A stretch of DNA of 57,882 nt from Phycisphaerae bacterium (GTDB lineage: Bacteria > Planctomycetota > Phycisphaerae > Sedimentisphaerales > Anaerohalosphaeraceae): NCBI GenBank assembly GCA_012729675.1, contig JAAYCR010000023.1:1-57882 (forward strand), in the 5' to 3' direction. The position numbers and the translations under genes were made by a program. Shown here one piece after another: positions 33,624-41,784 of this stretch (positions within the stretch are counted from its first letter, which is position 1; each line of letters starts with the position of its first letter). The notes under the pieces are model-generated. The model saw nothing but the letters and a program-made list of their open reading frames with translations. It was not told the origin of the DNA and did no database searches.

Positions 33624-36600
33624 TTATGAGCAGCCCATCGAGTTGCCGCAATTGAAGCAGCGGTAGCAGGTTCCGTTGCGGACGCAGATGCTGCCGCAAA
33701 CGTCACAGGCCGGGGCGTCGTCCTGAAAATGTTCGAACTGGTCGTTGAACTGATGCATCGCCGCTGCTTCCGTTTCGTCCGGGGCGGTCATCACTGAGCT
33801 GACAAGCTGCACGATGCGATCCGAGGCCTGTTGTGCGAACCGGTCATGAACCGGGCGGGCTTGCGGGGGCATATTTTTGTCCGGCGTCGGTTTGGCGGAC
33901 GGAACCTCTTTTTTGGCGGATGCGGCCGTTTCGTCATTTTTTTTGCTGACGGCCTTGGCTTCGTCGATCTTTTTGGCCAGATCGTGCGTCTTTTCGACCA
34001 ACTGGCGGGCGGTGGTTGCGGTCTTGTTTTCCGCCGGTGACGCGGCGCGGTTAGGGGTGTTTTTCTCGGCGTAGCCGGGAATGAACTGGCAACCCATCCA
34101 GCAGAAGATATAGTCGATCAGGCTCTTGGCGAACGGGATATTCTTGTTGCTGGTCATCCCCGCCGGTTCAAAGCGGGCATGGCGGAACTTATCGACCAGC
34201 GTAATCAGCGGTACGCCGTATTGCAGCGCCATCGACACGCACGTACCCACCACATCCATCAATCCCCCGACGGTGCTGCCCTCCTTGGCCATAGTGATGA
34301 ACAACTCACCGGGCTGGCCGTCCTCGTATAGCCCCACCGTCAGGTAGCCTTCGTGTCCGGCTACCGAAAATTTATGCGTGATACTGCTGCGCGTATCCGC
34401 CAGTCTCCGCCGGAACGGACGCGGCGCAGCGGCAGCGGCGGCTTCGGCGTTTTTCTGGGTCTTTTTAGCCCCGGCCTTCGTGTCGGTGTTGACCGGCTGG
34501 AGTCGCTTGGACCCGTCGCGGTAAATCGCAACGGCCTTTAACCCCAGCTTCCAGCCTTCCATATACGCCGAGGCGATTTCTTCGGCCGTGCTTTCTTTGG
34601 GCATATTGATCGTTTTGCTGATGGCGCCGGACAAAAACGGCTGCACCGCCGCCATCATCCTCAAATGGGCCGAATAATGAATGTGTCGTTTGCCATTTTT
34701 CGGCTTAAAGGCACAATCGAAGATCGCCAAATGTTCCGGCCGGAGGGCCGAGGCGGTTTCGATGGTGTCGTCTTTATCGATTCCGTCGCAGATTTGGCGA
34801 ATCTCGTCCGGCGAATACCCCAGCCGCTCCAGTGCCATCGGTACGGTGCGGTTAACCAGTTTGAGCATCCCGCCGCCGGCCAGCGTCTTGTACTTGACCA
34901 GCGCGATATCCGGCTCAACGCCTGTCGTGTCGCAGTCCATCATAAAGCCGATGGTGCCGGTCGGCGCCAATACGGTCGTCTGGGCGTTACGGAAACCATA
35001 CTGAGAGCCGGAGGCAAACGCCTGATCCCAGGCGTTCTTGGCGGCGCCGAGAAGATAGTCCGGGCAGTACATTTCCGGAATGTTGTAGGCGTGCTCGCGG
35101 TGCATGGCAATCACGTTGAGCATGGATTGTTTGTTATTCTCGTACTCGTCAAAAACGCCTTTGGCCGCGGCCAGCTCGGCACTGACGGTGTAGGCATGGC
35201 CGGTCATAATCGCCGTAATCGCCCCGGCCCAGGTGCGGGCCTGATCCGAATCGTAAGGCAAAGCGAGGCTCATCACCAGGCATCCCAAGTTGGCGTAGCC
35301 CAGCCCCAGCGGACGAAAACGATGGCTGTTTTCGGCGATTCGTGCTTCCGGGTAGCTACCGCCGTCCACGAGGATTTCCTGAGCGATAATGAACAGACGG
35401 ATCGCCCGCATAAAGCTGTCCACATCAAAGCCGCCGTCTTCAGTGCGGAACTTCATCAGGTTCAGAGACGCCAGGTTGCACGCCGAGTTGTCAATGAACA
35501 TATACTCGCTGCACGGATTCGACGCGTTGATCGGGCCGGAATGCGGGCAGGTGTGCCATTTGTTGATGGTCGAATGGTATTGCAGGCCGGGGTCGCCGCA
35601 CACGCGCGTGCCCTCGGCAATCAGATTCATCAATTCGCGGGCCGAGTGGGTTTCCAGCGGCTGCTGTGTCGTGACACCTGTGGTCGCCCAAGGGGCATCC
35701 TTTTCGACCGCGTCCATAAATTCGTCGGTGACGCGCACCGACAGATTGCTGTTTTGGAACATCACGCTGTTGTAGGCGTCGTCGGGGGTGTATCCCTGTT
35801 CAATCAGCGCCCAAGCCTTCTTTTCTTCTTCGGTCTTGCAGGTGATAAAGTCCTTGATGTCCGGATGCGCGATCTTCAGCGACTGCATTTTGGCGGCCCG
35901 ACGGGTCTTGCCGCCGGACTTGATGACCGCAGCGACCTGGTCATAGACGCGCATAAAGCTCAGCGGGCCGGAGGGCTTGCCGCCGCCGGAGAGCTTTTCT
36001 CGGCTGCTGCGAAGCGTCGAGACATCCGTACCCGTCCCGGAACCGTGTTTGAACAGCATCGCCTCGCTGCGTGCAAGCCGCATAATATCTTCCATCGTGT
36101 CATCGACCGACTGGATAAAACAGGCCGAGGACTGCGGATATTCATAACTGCTGGTGCAAGGGATGGCCTTTTGCTGTTTTTCGTCCCAGCGGAAGTTGTG
36201 CTCGCTGCCCTTGATGCCATAGACATCGTACAGGCCGACGTTGAACCACACCGGCGAATTGAACGCGCCGTACTGATTGACACACAGCCACGTCAGTTCA
36301 TTATAGAAAGTCTCGGCGTCTTGGTCGTTTTCAAAGTACCCGTCGCGACGCCCCCAATCAGCAATCGCCCGGCACACCCGATGCACAAGCTGCTTAACCG
36401 AATTTTCGCGCTGGCCGGAATGGACATCGCCGTAAAAATACTTACTCACGACAACCTTGGTCGCCAATTGACTCCAAAACGCAGGGACTTCACAGTCCTC
36501 TTGTTCGAAAATGGCGTTTCCGCTTTCGTCGGATATCTTGGCGCGGCGGGTTTCCCACTCGATTTCATCAAACGGATGGGTACCGGGCGTCGAAAAGTGC

Positions 36601-36683
36601 GGCTCGATTTTAAGTCCTTTTGTGGGCGTACTCCGGCTGCTTTTCCATGGTTGCAGGCCGGGGTCGATTGATTTATCTTTCAT
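33624..36683 (-). CDS. nrdJ: Adenosylcobalamin-dependent (class II) ribonucleotide reductase
   Basis: Reduces ribonucleotides to deoxyribonucleotides using coenzyme B12, independent of oxygen. 1019 residues, as for long NrdJ. Visible: QYGAFNSPVWFNVG, the specificity/active-site block SACFIQSVDD, HGSGTGTD, NPCSEYMF with the active-site Cys-region, ATGTIGFMMDCDTTG-type loop APTGTIGFMMD, and a Cys-rich C-terminal tail (CDVCGSICVRNG, CYRCFNCG) for re-reduction or zinc. A low-complexity Ala/Lys/Pro linker (about 900-965) precedes the tail. ATG 36683 is chosen because AAAGGAG precedes it by seven bases; an ATG 24 bases upstream has no such site. Two NrdR boxes lie upstream. No B12 riboswitch was recognised. 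Confidence 0.95.
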   Translation of the reverse strand: MKDKSIDPGLQPWKSSRSTPTKGLKIEPHFSTPGTHPFDEIEWETRRAKISDESGNAIFEQEDCEVPAFWSQLATKVVVSKYFYGDVHSGQRENSVKQLVHRVCRAIADWGRRDGYFENDQDAETFYNELTWLCVNQYGAFNSPVWFNVGLYDVYGIKGSEHNFRWDEKQQKAIPCTSSYEYPQSSACFIQSVDDTMEDIMRLARSEAMLFKHGSGTGTDVSTLRSSREKLSGGGKPSGPLSFMRVYDQVAAVIKSGGKTRRAAKMQSLKIAHPDIKDFITCKTEEEKKAWALIEQGYTPDDAYNSVMFQNSNLSVRVTDEFMDAVEKDAPWATTGVTTQQPLETHSARELMNLIAEGTRVCGDPGLQYHSTINKWHTCPHSGPINASNPCSEYMFIDNSACNLASLNLMKFRTEDGGFDVDSFMRAIRLFIIAQEILVDGGSYPEARIAENSHRFRPLGLGYANLGCLVMSLALPYDSDQARTWAGAITAIMTGHAYTVSAELAAAKGVFDEYENNKQSMLNVIAMHREHAYNIPEMYCPDYLLGAAKNAWDQAFASGSQYGFRNAQTTVLAPTGTIGFMMDCDTTGVEPDIALVKYKTLAGGGMLKLVNRTVPMALERLGYSPDEIRQICDGIDKDDTIETASALRPEHLAIFDCAFKPKNGKRHIHYSAHLRMMAAVQPFLSGAISKTINMPKESTAEEIASAYMEGWKLGLKAVAIYRDGSKRLQPVNTDTKAGAKKTQKNAEAAAAAAPRPFRRRLADTRSSITHKFSVAGHEGYLTVGLYEDGQPGELFITMAKEGSTVGGLMDVVGTCVSMALQYGVPLITLVDKFRHARFEPAGMTSNKNIPFAKSLIDYIFCWMGCQFIPGYAEKNTPNRAASPAENKTATTARQLVEKTHDLAKKIDEAKAVSKKNDETAASAKKEVPSAKPTPDKNMPPQARPVHDRFAQQASDRIVQLVSSVMTAPDETEAAAMHQFNDQFEHFQDDAPACDVCGSICVRNGTCYRCFNCGNSMGCS

Positions 36684-36728
36684 CTTGAAACTCCTTTCGT
36701 CAGACATAACATGCCTCCGTGGAAGCCA

Positions 36729-36769
36729 CTATATATAGGTCGATGTTCTTAATAAATAACAATATGTTG
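36729..36769 (-). promoter_or_regulatory. Pair of NrdR boxes upstream of nrdJ
   Basis: CTATATATAG (36729-36738) matches all ten core positions of the known NrdR box (CwAtATaTwG) and CAATATGTTG (36760-36769) matches nine. Their starts are exactly 31 bases apart, three helical turns, the spacing seen for tandem NrdR sites. NrdR represses ribonucleotide reductase genes when dATP is plentiful. The first box also contains a TATATA that could serve as the -10. Confidence 0.8.
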
Positions 36770-37057
36770 CCAATATCTACTACGCTATGATAGCGGCTGA
36801 GGGTTGCGGGACAAGGAAAAAATCAGTGAAAATTTGCGAAAACTCATGAGATTTTTGTTAGTGCTTGCATTTATTGAACCTACGCGCGAATTTATTTTAG
36901 GGCAGAGTGATAGACTGCATGAAAGCCGCCGGTCTTAGCGTTGACAGTGATTGTCCCGTAGACGTTGACAGGCTTTGGGAATCAACACACAGCAAACAGG
37001 TAAACAGCCGATGTAAAGCCACAAGGCATATTTTTTTAAAAAATCAGAATTTTCCTC

Positions 37058-37088
37058 TTGACAAATAGTTTTAAATCCTATTTAGTAT
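37058..37088 (+). promoter_or_regulatory. Candidate promoter of the PerR-like gene
   Basis: TTGACA (37058-37063) is a perfect -35. The -10 is either TTTAGT (17-base spacing) or TAGTAT (19-base spacing). The surrounding AT-rich sequence (37064-37100) contains imperfect dyads such as TTTAA...TTAAA, plausible for autorepression by a Fur-family protein, but no clean Fur or PerR box could be aligned. Between the NrdR boxes and this promoter (about 36770-37057) there is no gene. Confidence 0.5.
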
Positions 37089-37118
37089 TAAAAATTAAAT
37101 AAATCGGGAAAGATATAG

Positions 37119-37565
37119 ATGTCTGAAGTCCAAAAAAACTGGAACAACAAGCTGATTGATTTTCATGGTCGTTGCCGTGCGGCCGGGTTGAAGATGACGC
37201 CGCAGCGGGTGGCGGTGTTTAAAGCGTTGATTGGGACGGACAAGCACCCGACTGCGGAGGATGTATATCGGGATGTGCGTCTGGAGATGCCGAATATCTC
37301 GCTGGATACGGTCAACCGGACGCTGCTGACATTGGTCGAGATCGGGGCGGCGTTTGTGGTGGAAGGGACGGGGCAGCCGAGGCGGTATGACGGCGGGATG
37401 GACGATCACCAACATTTTCGCTGTCTGAAATGCGGCAAAATTGTTGACTTTCATTATGAGCCGTATGACAATATTGATGTGCCGGCCGCCATCGGCCATT
37501 ACACGGTATTGCGAAAGACCGTATATTTTGAAGGGTATTGCGATGCGTGCACTCACGACAACTAA
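37119..37565 (+). CDS. Fur-family regulator, PerR-like
   Basis: 148 residues. Winged helix (about 15-90) with MTPQRVAVFKAL and SLDTVNRTLLTLVEIG, then the Fur dimerisation domain. CLKCGKIVDF and CDACTHDN are the two CXXC pairs of the structural zinc site; HQH followed by an Asp in the VDF segment fits the PerR regulatory metal site, where Fur has Glu. A PerR senses H2O2 by oxidation of its Fe-ligating His. It is the first gene of an 11-kb plus-strand array of peroxide, superoxide and oxygen scavengers, which strongly supports a peroxide-sensing role. Promoter with TTGACA upstream. Confidence 0.85.
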   Translation: MSEVQKNWNNKLIDFHGRCRAAGLKMTPQRVAVFKALIGTDKHPTAEDVYRDVRLEMPNISLDTVNRTLLTLVEIGAAFVVEGTGQPRRYDGGMDDHQHFRCLKCGKIVDFHYEPYDNIDVPAAIGHYTVLRKTVYFEGYCDACTHDN

Positions 37566-37609
37566 CACATCTGTCTATTATTAACCTATTTTATTGAAAG
37601 GAAATTTGT

Positions 37610-38182
37610 ATGTCGCTTAAAGGGACCAAGACGGAAAAGAATATTTTGACGGCGTTTTGCGGCGAGTCGCAGGCGCGGAATCGTTACACATATTTTTCCA
37701 AACAGGCCAAGAAAGAAGGGTTTGAGCAGATTTCGGCGATTTTCGAGGAAACGGCCAATCAGGAAAAGGAACACGCCAAGCGACTGTTTAAGTTTCTGGA
37801 AGGCGGCGAGGTAGAGATTTGTGCGGCGTTTCCGGCCGGCGTGATCGCGACGACCGAAGAGAATCTGCTGGAGGCGGCCAACGGCGAGGATTACGAGACG
37901 ACTGAGATGTATCCGAGTTTTTCAAAAGTTGCCGAGGAAGAAGGATTTGCCGAGATCGCGGCGGTGTTTCGCAAGATTGCCGTGGCCGAGGCTCGGCATC
38001 GGGATCGGTATGCTTCGCTGCGGAAGAATATCCTTGCGGGTCGGGTGTTTAAGCGAGATGAGAAGGTTCGCTGGGTGTGCCGGAACTGCGGTTATGTGCA
38101 CGAAGGAACAGATGCGCTGAAGGAATGCCCCGCATGTGCGCACCCTCAAGCACATTTTGAGCTTGAAGCCGCAAATTATTAA
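37610..38182 (+). CDS. rbr: Rubrerythrin
   Basis: Diiron peroxidase that reduces H2O2 to water in anaerobes with electrons from rubredoxin. 190 residues: a four-helix ferritin-like domain (about 1-145) with the ESQARNRY and EKEHAK first half and EAE...EARHRDRY second half supplying Glu/His ligands, then a C-terminal rubredoxin-like domain with CRNCGYVHEG and CPACAHPQ (two CXXC pairs for an Fe(SCys)4 site). AAGGA precedes the ATG. It follows the PerR-like gene by 44 bases and probably shares its promoter, the classical perR-rbr pair. Confidence 0.95.
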   Translation: MSLKGTKTEKNILTAFCGESQARNRYTYFSKQAKKEGFEQISAIFEETANQEKEHAKRLFKFLEGGEVEICAAFPAGVIATTEENLLEAANGEDYETTEMYPSFSKVAEEEGFAEIAAVFRKIAVAEARHRDRYASLRKNILAGRVFKRDEKVRWVCRNCGYVHEGTDALKECPACAHPQAHFELEAANY

Positions 38183-38236
38183 CTTGAATGGCTTGTTTGC
38201 GTTTCATTTGGGATAAAAACAGTTGGGATTCAAACG

Positions 38237-38279
38237 TGTCCGGGTACCCGGCTCGGGAGGGGAGAACGGGACCCGGACA
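38237..38279 (+). other. Strong hairpin in the rbr-tpx gap
   Basis: TGTCCGGGT (38237-38245) pairs perfectly with ACCCGGACA (38271-38279), with a 25-base GC-rich loop that can itself pair (ACCCGG). ATTATTTTAA follows, so it might act as a weak terminator, attenuator or mRNA-processing site between rubrerythrin and thiol peroxidase. Confidence 0.5.
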
Positions 38280-38416
38280 TTATTTTAAGGACGCCTGTGC
38301 GTCGGTAAGCAGGAGATAATTATGAAAAATATGCGGAAATACGGAATTTCCTGCTGGTATTGACGGGTTTTATGATTATTTTAACAGCTATAACCAGTTG
38401 CGGAAGGGAAATGACT

Positions 38417-38932
38417 ATGCAGGAACGAAAAGGCGTTATTACGATGAAGGGCAATCCGCTGACCCTGACGGGGGCGGAGGTGTCGGTTGGACAGAAAGCT
38501 CCGGAGTTTACGGTGGTTGGCAATGACCTTTCCCCGGTCAGTTTGTCCGCTTACACAGGCAAGGTTGTGGTTATTTCATCCGTGCCCTCGCTGGATACGG
38601 GGGTGTGCGATGTGATGACCCGTCGGTTTAACGAAGAGGCCGGCAAACTGGGCGATGAGGTGGCGGTGCTGACGATCAGTATGGACTTGCCGTTTGCGCA
38701 GGTGCGGTGGTGTGGGGCGGCGGGCGTCGAGAACGTCACGACGCTGTCGGACTACCAGACGGCGGACTTCGGGAGCAAGTACGGCCTGCTGATCAAAGAA
38801 CTGCGGTTGCTGGCGCGGGCGGTACTGGTGGTTGACAAATCGGGTGTTGTGCGTTATGCTCAGGTTGTGCCGGAATTGACGACCGAGCCGGATTATGCGG
38901 CCGCCATCAATGCCGTTAAAAACGCTATGTAA
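38417..38932 (+). CDS. tpx: Thiol peroxidase (Tpx-type peroxiredoxin)
   Basis: Reduces peroxides through a peroxidatic Cys. 171 residues from the ATG at 38417 (AAGGG eight bases upstream). The family pattern is clear: KGNPLTLTG, VGQKAPEFTV, and SVPSLDTGVCDVMT with the peroxidatic Cys in the Tpx version of the motif, plus a resolving-Cys region QVRWCGA. A frame open upstream to a TTG at 38360 encodes a hydrophobic stretch ending LTAITSCG, a perfect lipobox, and a good ATG/ribosome site at 38322 lies one base out of frame with it. So an ancestral or actual form may be an exported lipoprotein broken by one missing base. Confidence 0.85.
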   Translation: MQERKGVITMKGNPLTLTGAEVSVGQKAPEFTVVGNDLSPVSLSAYTGKVVVISSVPSLDTGVCDVMTRRFNEEAGKLGDEVAVLTISMDLPFAQVRWCGAAGVENVTTLSDYQTADFGSKYGLLIKELRLLARAVLVVDKSGVVRYAQVVPELTTEPDYAAAINAVKNAM

Positions 38933-38940
38933 TTAAGAAA

Positions 38941-38992
38941 TCGGAGGTCAGAAGCGTCAACTGGCCTCTGTTCCCTGTTATCAGGCTTCTGT
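38941..38992. repeat. Degenerate heptamer tandem repeat
   Basis: About six units ending in CTG or CAG (TCAACTG, GCCTCTG, TTCCCTG, TTATCAG, GCTTCTG) spaced by seven, just before the ribosome site of the flavodiiron gene. More degenerate than the others. Confidence 0.5.
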
Positions 38993-39007
38993 GGAAAAGG
39001 TACAGCA

Positions 39008-40189
39008 ATGAGAATGTTAGCTGAACGTGTATTCGAAGTAGGGGTGCAGGACTGGGATCGGCGGTTGTTTGACGAGTTGATCCCGCTTCCGGTGGGGACA
39101 AGCTATAACTCCTACCTGATCAAAGGCAGCGAGAAGACGGCGCTTTTGGATACGGTGGATCCGGCCAAGACGGGGCTGCTGGTCGATCATCTTGTGCGGG
39201 CGGGAGCCGATTCGATTGACTACATCATCAGCCATCACGCCGAACAGGATCACTCCGGCAGTATTCCGGATATGCTGCTGATGTATCCCGACGCCAAGGT
39301 GGTGACCAACCCCAAATGCAAGGCGATGCTGATCGATCACTTGCAGCTTGAAGAAGAGCAGTTTATCGAGGTCGCCGACGGCGAGACAATGTCGCTGGGC
39401 GATAAGACGCTGCAATTTATTTACACGCCGTGGGTGCACTGGCCGGAGACAATGTGTACATGGCTGGCCGAAGATCGGATTCTGTTCAGTTGCGACTTTT
39501 TCGGGTCGCATCAGGCGTGCAGCAATCTGTATGTCGAGGATGAGACGCTGACGCTGCAGGGGGCCAAGCGGTATTACGGCGAGATTATGATGCCGTTCCG
39601 CAGTACGATCCGCAACAACCTGCAAAAGCTGGCGCCGCTGGCGATCGACAAGATCGCGCCCAGCCACGGGCCGGTGTATCCGCGCCCGGCGCTGATTCTG
39701 GACGCCTATAAAGAATGGACGGCGGAAGACAAGGTTAATAATCACGTCGTGATGGCGTATGTGTCGATGCATGACAGTACGCAGAAGATGACCGAGTATT
39801 TTGTCGATGCGCTGATGGAACGCGGCGTCGGGGTGACGCAGTTCAATCTGACGGTGGCGGACATCGGCGAGGTGGTGATCGAACTGGTGGATGCGGCGAC
39901 GGTGGTGATCGGCTCGCCGACGGTGCTGGTCGGGGCGCATCCGACGGCGCTGTATTGTGCGGCGCTGGTCAATGCCCTGCGCCCCAAGACCAAACATCTG
40001 GGCATCATCGGGTCGTTCGGCTGGGGCAGCAAGATGATCGATCAGTTGACCGGGATGCTGGGCAATGTCAAGGCCGAGGTCTTTGAGCCGGTGTTGGCCA
40101 AGGGGATGGCCAACGAAAAGGTCTATACGGAACTGGATGAGTTAGCCGACCTGATTGCGGCAAAACACAAAGCCCTCGGACTGATGTAA
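39008..40189 (+). CDS. fprA: Flavodiiron protein (rubredoxin:oxygen/NO oxidoreductase)
   Basis: 393 residues, an A-type flavoprotein that reduces O2 to water or NO to N2O. N-terminal metallo-beta-lactamase-like domain (about 1-245) with HHAEQDHSG, the HxExDH diiron ligand motif, plus HW, the Asp in FSCDFFGSH and SHGPVY; C-terminal flavodoxin domain (about 250-393) with YVSMHDSTQKM phosphate-binding loop for FMN and GSPTVLVG. No fused rubredoxin, so it depends on a separate one such as that encoded at 46377. AAAAGG upstream of the ATG. Sits between tpx and desulfoferrodoxin. Confidence 0.94.
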   Translation: MRMLAERVFEVGVQDWDRRLFDELIPLPVGTSYNSYLIKGSEKTALLDTVDPAKTGLLVDHLVRAGADSIDYIISHHAEQDHSGSIPDMLLMYPDAKVVTNPKCKAMLIDHLQLEEEQFIEVADGETMSLGDKTLQFIYTPWVHWPETMCTWLAEDRILFSCDFFGSHQACSNLYVEDETLTLQGAKRYYGEIMMPFRSTIRNNLQKLAPLAIDKIAPSHGPVYPRPALILDAYKEWTAEDKVNNHVVMAYVSMHDSTQKMTEYFVDALMERGVGVTQFNLTVADIGEVVIELVDAATVVIGSPTVLVGAHPTALYCAALVNALRPKTKHLGIIGSFGWGSKMIDQLTGMLGNVKAEVFEPVLAKGMANEKVYTELDELADLIAAKHKALGLM

Positions 40190-40240
40190 TGCAAGATGTT
40201 GAGGGATCTAACGAGAAAACTTTTTTGAAAGGATTTGACA

Positions 40241-40621
40241 ATGGCGGCGAAAAACGAAGTCTATAAGTGTATGGCGTGCGGAAATATCGTGGCGGTGCTG
40301 CATGGCGGCGACGGGGAACTGGTCTGCTGCAATGAGCCGATGAAAAAGATGGTCGAGAACACCACCGATGCGGCCAAAGAAAAGCACGTGCCGGTGATTG
40401 AGCCGCTGGACGGCGGCGGTTACAAGGTCAAGATCGGCAGCGTGGCGCATCCGATGACCGAAGAGCATTATATCGAATGGATCGAGCTGATCGCCGACGG
40501 CAAGTCGTATCGGCAATTTTTGTCGCCGGGGCAGGCGCCGGAAGCGACGTTCTGCTGCATCCAGGCCAAAGAGGTCATCGCGCGGGAGTATTGCAATCTG
40601 CATGGGCTGTGGAAAGCGTAG
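40241..40621 (+). CDS. dfx: Desulfoferrodoxin (superoxide reductase)
   Basis: 126 residues. N-terminal desulforedoxin-like domain with CMACG and CCNEPM (four Cys for centre I) and C-terminal superoxide reductase domain with [20 protein letters not shown] and CNLHGLW, giving the Fe(His)4Cys active site (centre II). It reduces superoxide to H2O2 without making O2, handing peroxide to rubrerythrin. ATG at 40241 has AAGGA eight bases before it; the in-frame TTG two codons upstream is unlikely. The pair of centres defines the 2Fe-SOR (class I) type. Confidence 0.95.
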   Translation: MAAKNEVYKCMACGNIVAVLHGGDGELVCCNEPMKKMVENTTDAAKEKHVPVIEPLDGGGYKVKIGSVAHPMTEEHYIEWIELIADGKSYRQFLSPGQAPEATFCCIQAKEVIAREYCNLHGLWKA

Positions 40622-40622
40622 A

Positions 40623-40657
40623 GATTGACTATTGACTATTGACGATTGACTATTTAA
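40623..40657. repeat. Heptamer tandem repeat
   Basis: Five units: GATTGAC, TATTGAC, TATTGAC, GATTGAC, TATTTAA, between the stop codon of desulfoferrodoxin and the ribosome site of ferritin. The clearest of the ATTGAC-type tracts. Confidence 0.8.
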
Positions 40658-40676
40658 GTCGAAAAAAGGATTAAAA

Positions 40677-41189
40677 ATGATCGGCAAGAAGATTGAAAAG
40701 GCGATTAATGAGCAGATAAACGCTGAGACATATTCGGCGTATCTGTACTGGTCGATGTCAGCGGCGCTTGCGGGGATGAATCTGCCGGGATTTGCCAACT
40801 GGATGCGAATTCAGGCGATGGAAGAGATGACGCATGCGGAGAAGTTTTTCAATTATATCGTTGAGCGCGGCGGCACAGTGACGCTGACGGCGATTGACGG
40901 TCCGCCGACGGAATGGAAAGACGTTGAGGCGATCTTTAAGAACGTGCTCGACCATGAGCGGAAGGTTACGGGGCTGATCAATGGGCTGATGGATCTGGCG
41001 ATGGCCGAAAAAGACCATGCCTCGGCGATGTTTTTGCAGTGGTTCGTCAGCGAACAGGTCGAAGAAGAGGCCTCCGCCGAAGAGTCGCTGGGCAAACTGA
41101 AGGTCGCCGGCACCAGTTCACCGGCCCTCTATATGCTGGATAAAGAAATGGCACAGCGCGTGTTTGTGCCGCCGATCACCGGAGAATAA
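40677..41189 (+). CDS. ftn: Ferritin
   Basis: Iron-storage protein forming a 24-subunit shell and removing Fe(II) that would otherwise feed Fenton chemistry. 170 residues with a single four-helix bundle: EQINAETYSAYLYWSMS, ANWMRIQAMEEMTHAEKF with the EExxH ferroxidase ligands, WKDVEAIFKNVLDHERKV and WFVSEQVEEEASAEE, all typical of FtnA. No rubredoxin domain and no Dps features. AAGGA just before the ATG. Part of the same unidirectional array. Confidence 0.94.
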   Translation: MIGKKIEKAINEQINAETYSAYLYWSMSAALAGMNLPGFANWMRIQAMEEMTHAEKFFNYIVERGGTVTLTAIDGPPTEWKDVEAIFKNVLDHERKVTGLINGLMDLAMAEKDHASAMFLQWFVSEQVEEEASAEESLGKLKVAGTSSPALYMLDKEMAQRVFVPPITGE

Positions 41190-41207
41190 GTCTATAGGAG
41201 ACGAAGT

Positions 41208-41699
41208 ATGACGATTGCATTCAACGCGGACGAAATTTTCGAGATGGCCGAACAGATCGAGCGCAACGGCGCCCGCTTCTATCGTGAGGCTGCCGGCAAA
41301 GCACCCGATGAAGCGTCCAAAACGATGCTGCTGGAACTGAGCGAGATGGAAGAAGGCCACGAAAAGACCTTCGCCCAGATGCGTAAGGAACTGACGGCGG
41401 AAGAAAAAGCCCCGACGACATACGATCCGGATGATCAGGTGGCCCAGTATCTGCGGACAATGGCGGATTTTCACGGCACGGAGGGCAAGATCAGCCCGAC
41501 GGACAAACTGACCGGCAATGAGAGCATGGAAGAAGTGCTCAAAATCGCGCTGCAGGCCGAGAAGAACTCTATTGCGTTTTACGTGGGTATCAAGGATTTG
41601 GTGCCCGGCAAGTCGGCCAAAGATAGGATTCACGCGATTATCATCGAAGAGATGGCGCACGTTTCGACGCTGGGCGCAAAGCTTCAATTGCTGAGGTAA
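41208..41699 (+). CDS. Rubrerythrin-like diiron protein without rubredoxin domain
   Basis: 163 residues with two helix pairs carrying Glu/His ligands: EQIERNGARFYREAA with LLELSEMEEGHEKTF, then ALQAEKNSIAFYVGI with HAIIIEEMAHVSTL. That is the ferritin-like/rubrerythrin two-motif pattern (ExxxxxxFY ... ExxH). It lacks the C-terminal FeS4 domain of the 37610 rubrerythrin, so it may accept electrons directly or have an iron-handling role. AGGAG precedes the ATG. It is the last gene before the nqr genes, where an nqrA would normally be. Confidence 0.85.
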   Translation: MTIAFNADEIFEMAEQIERNGARFYREAAGKAPDEASKTMLLELSEMEEGHEKTFAQMRKELTAEEKAPTTYDPDDQVAQYLRTMADFHGTEGKISPTDKLTGNESMEEVLKIALQAEKNSIAFYVGIKDLVPGKSAKDRIHAIIIEEMAHVSTLGAKLQLLR

Positions 41700-41709
41700 A
41701 AACAATTGA

Positions 41710-41763
41710 AACCACAGATTTCGCTGATTACGCAGATTTAATTTTATCCGTAATATCTGTGGG
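41710..41763. repeat. Inverted intergenic repeat, ACCACAGATT type
   Basis: CCACAGAT (41712-41719) and ATCTGTGG (41755-41762) form perfect arms with period-9 copies between. Same family as the repeat at 12586-12645; fills the gap between the diiron protein and nqrB. Confidence 0.65.
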
Positions 41764-41784
41764 TGTTGATGATCTCAGAGGATT

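Noticed and set aside
34665-36671. A 668-codon open frame on the plus strand
   Set aside because: It lies wholly antisense to nrdJ, whose reading is unmistakable; long antisense frames arise from codon bias in GC-rich genes. The translation shows no recognisable domain.
36684-37057. Possible cobalamin riboswitch upstream of nrdJ
   Set aside because: No B12-box or the expected long conserved fold could be found; the regulatory signals seen are NrdR boxes.
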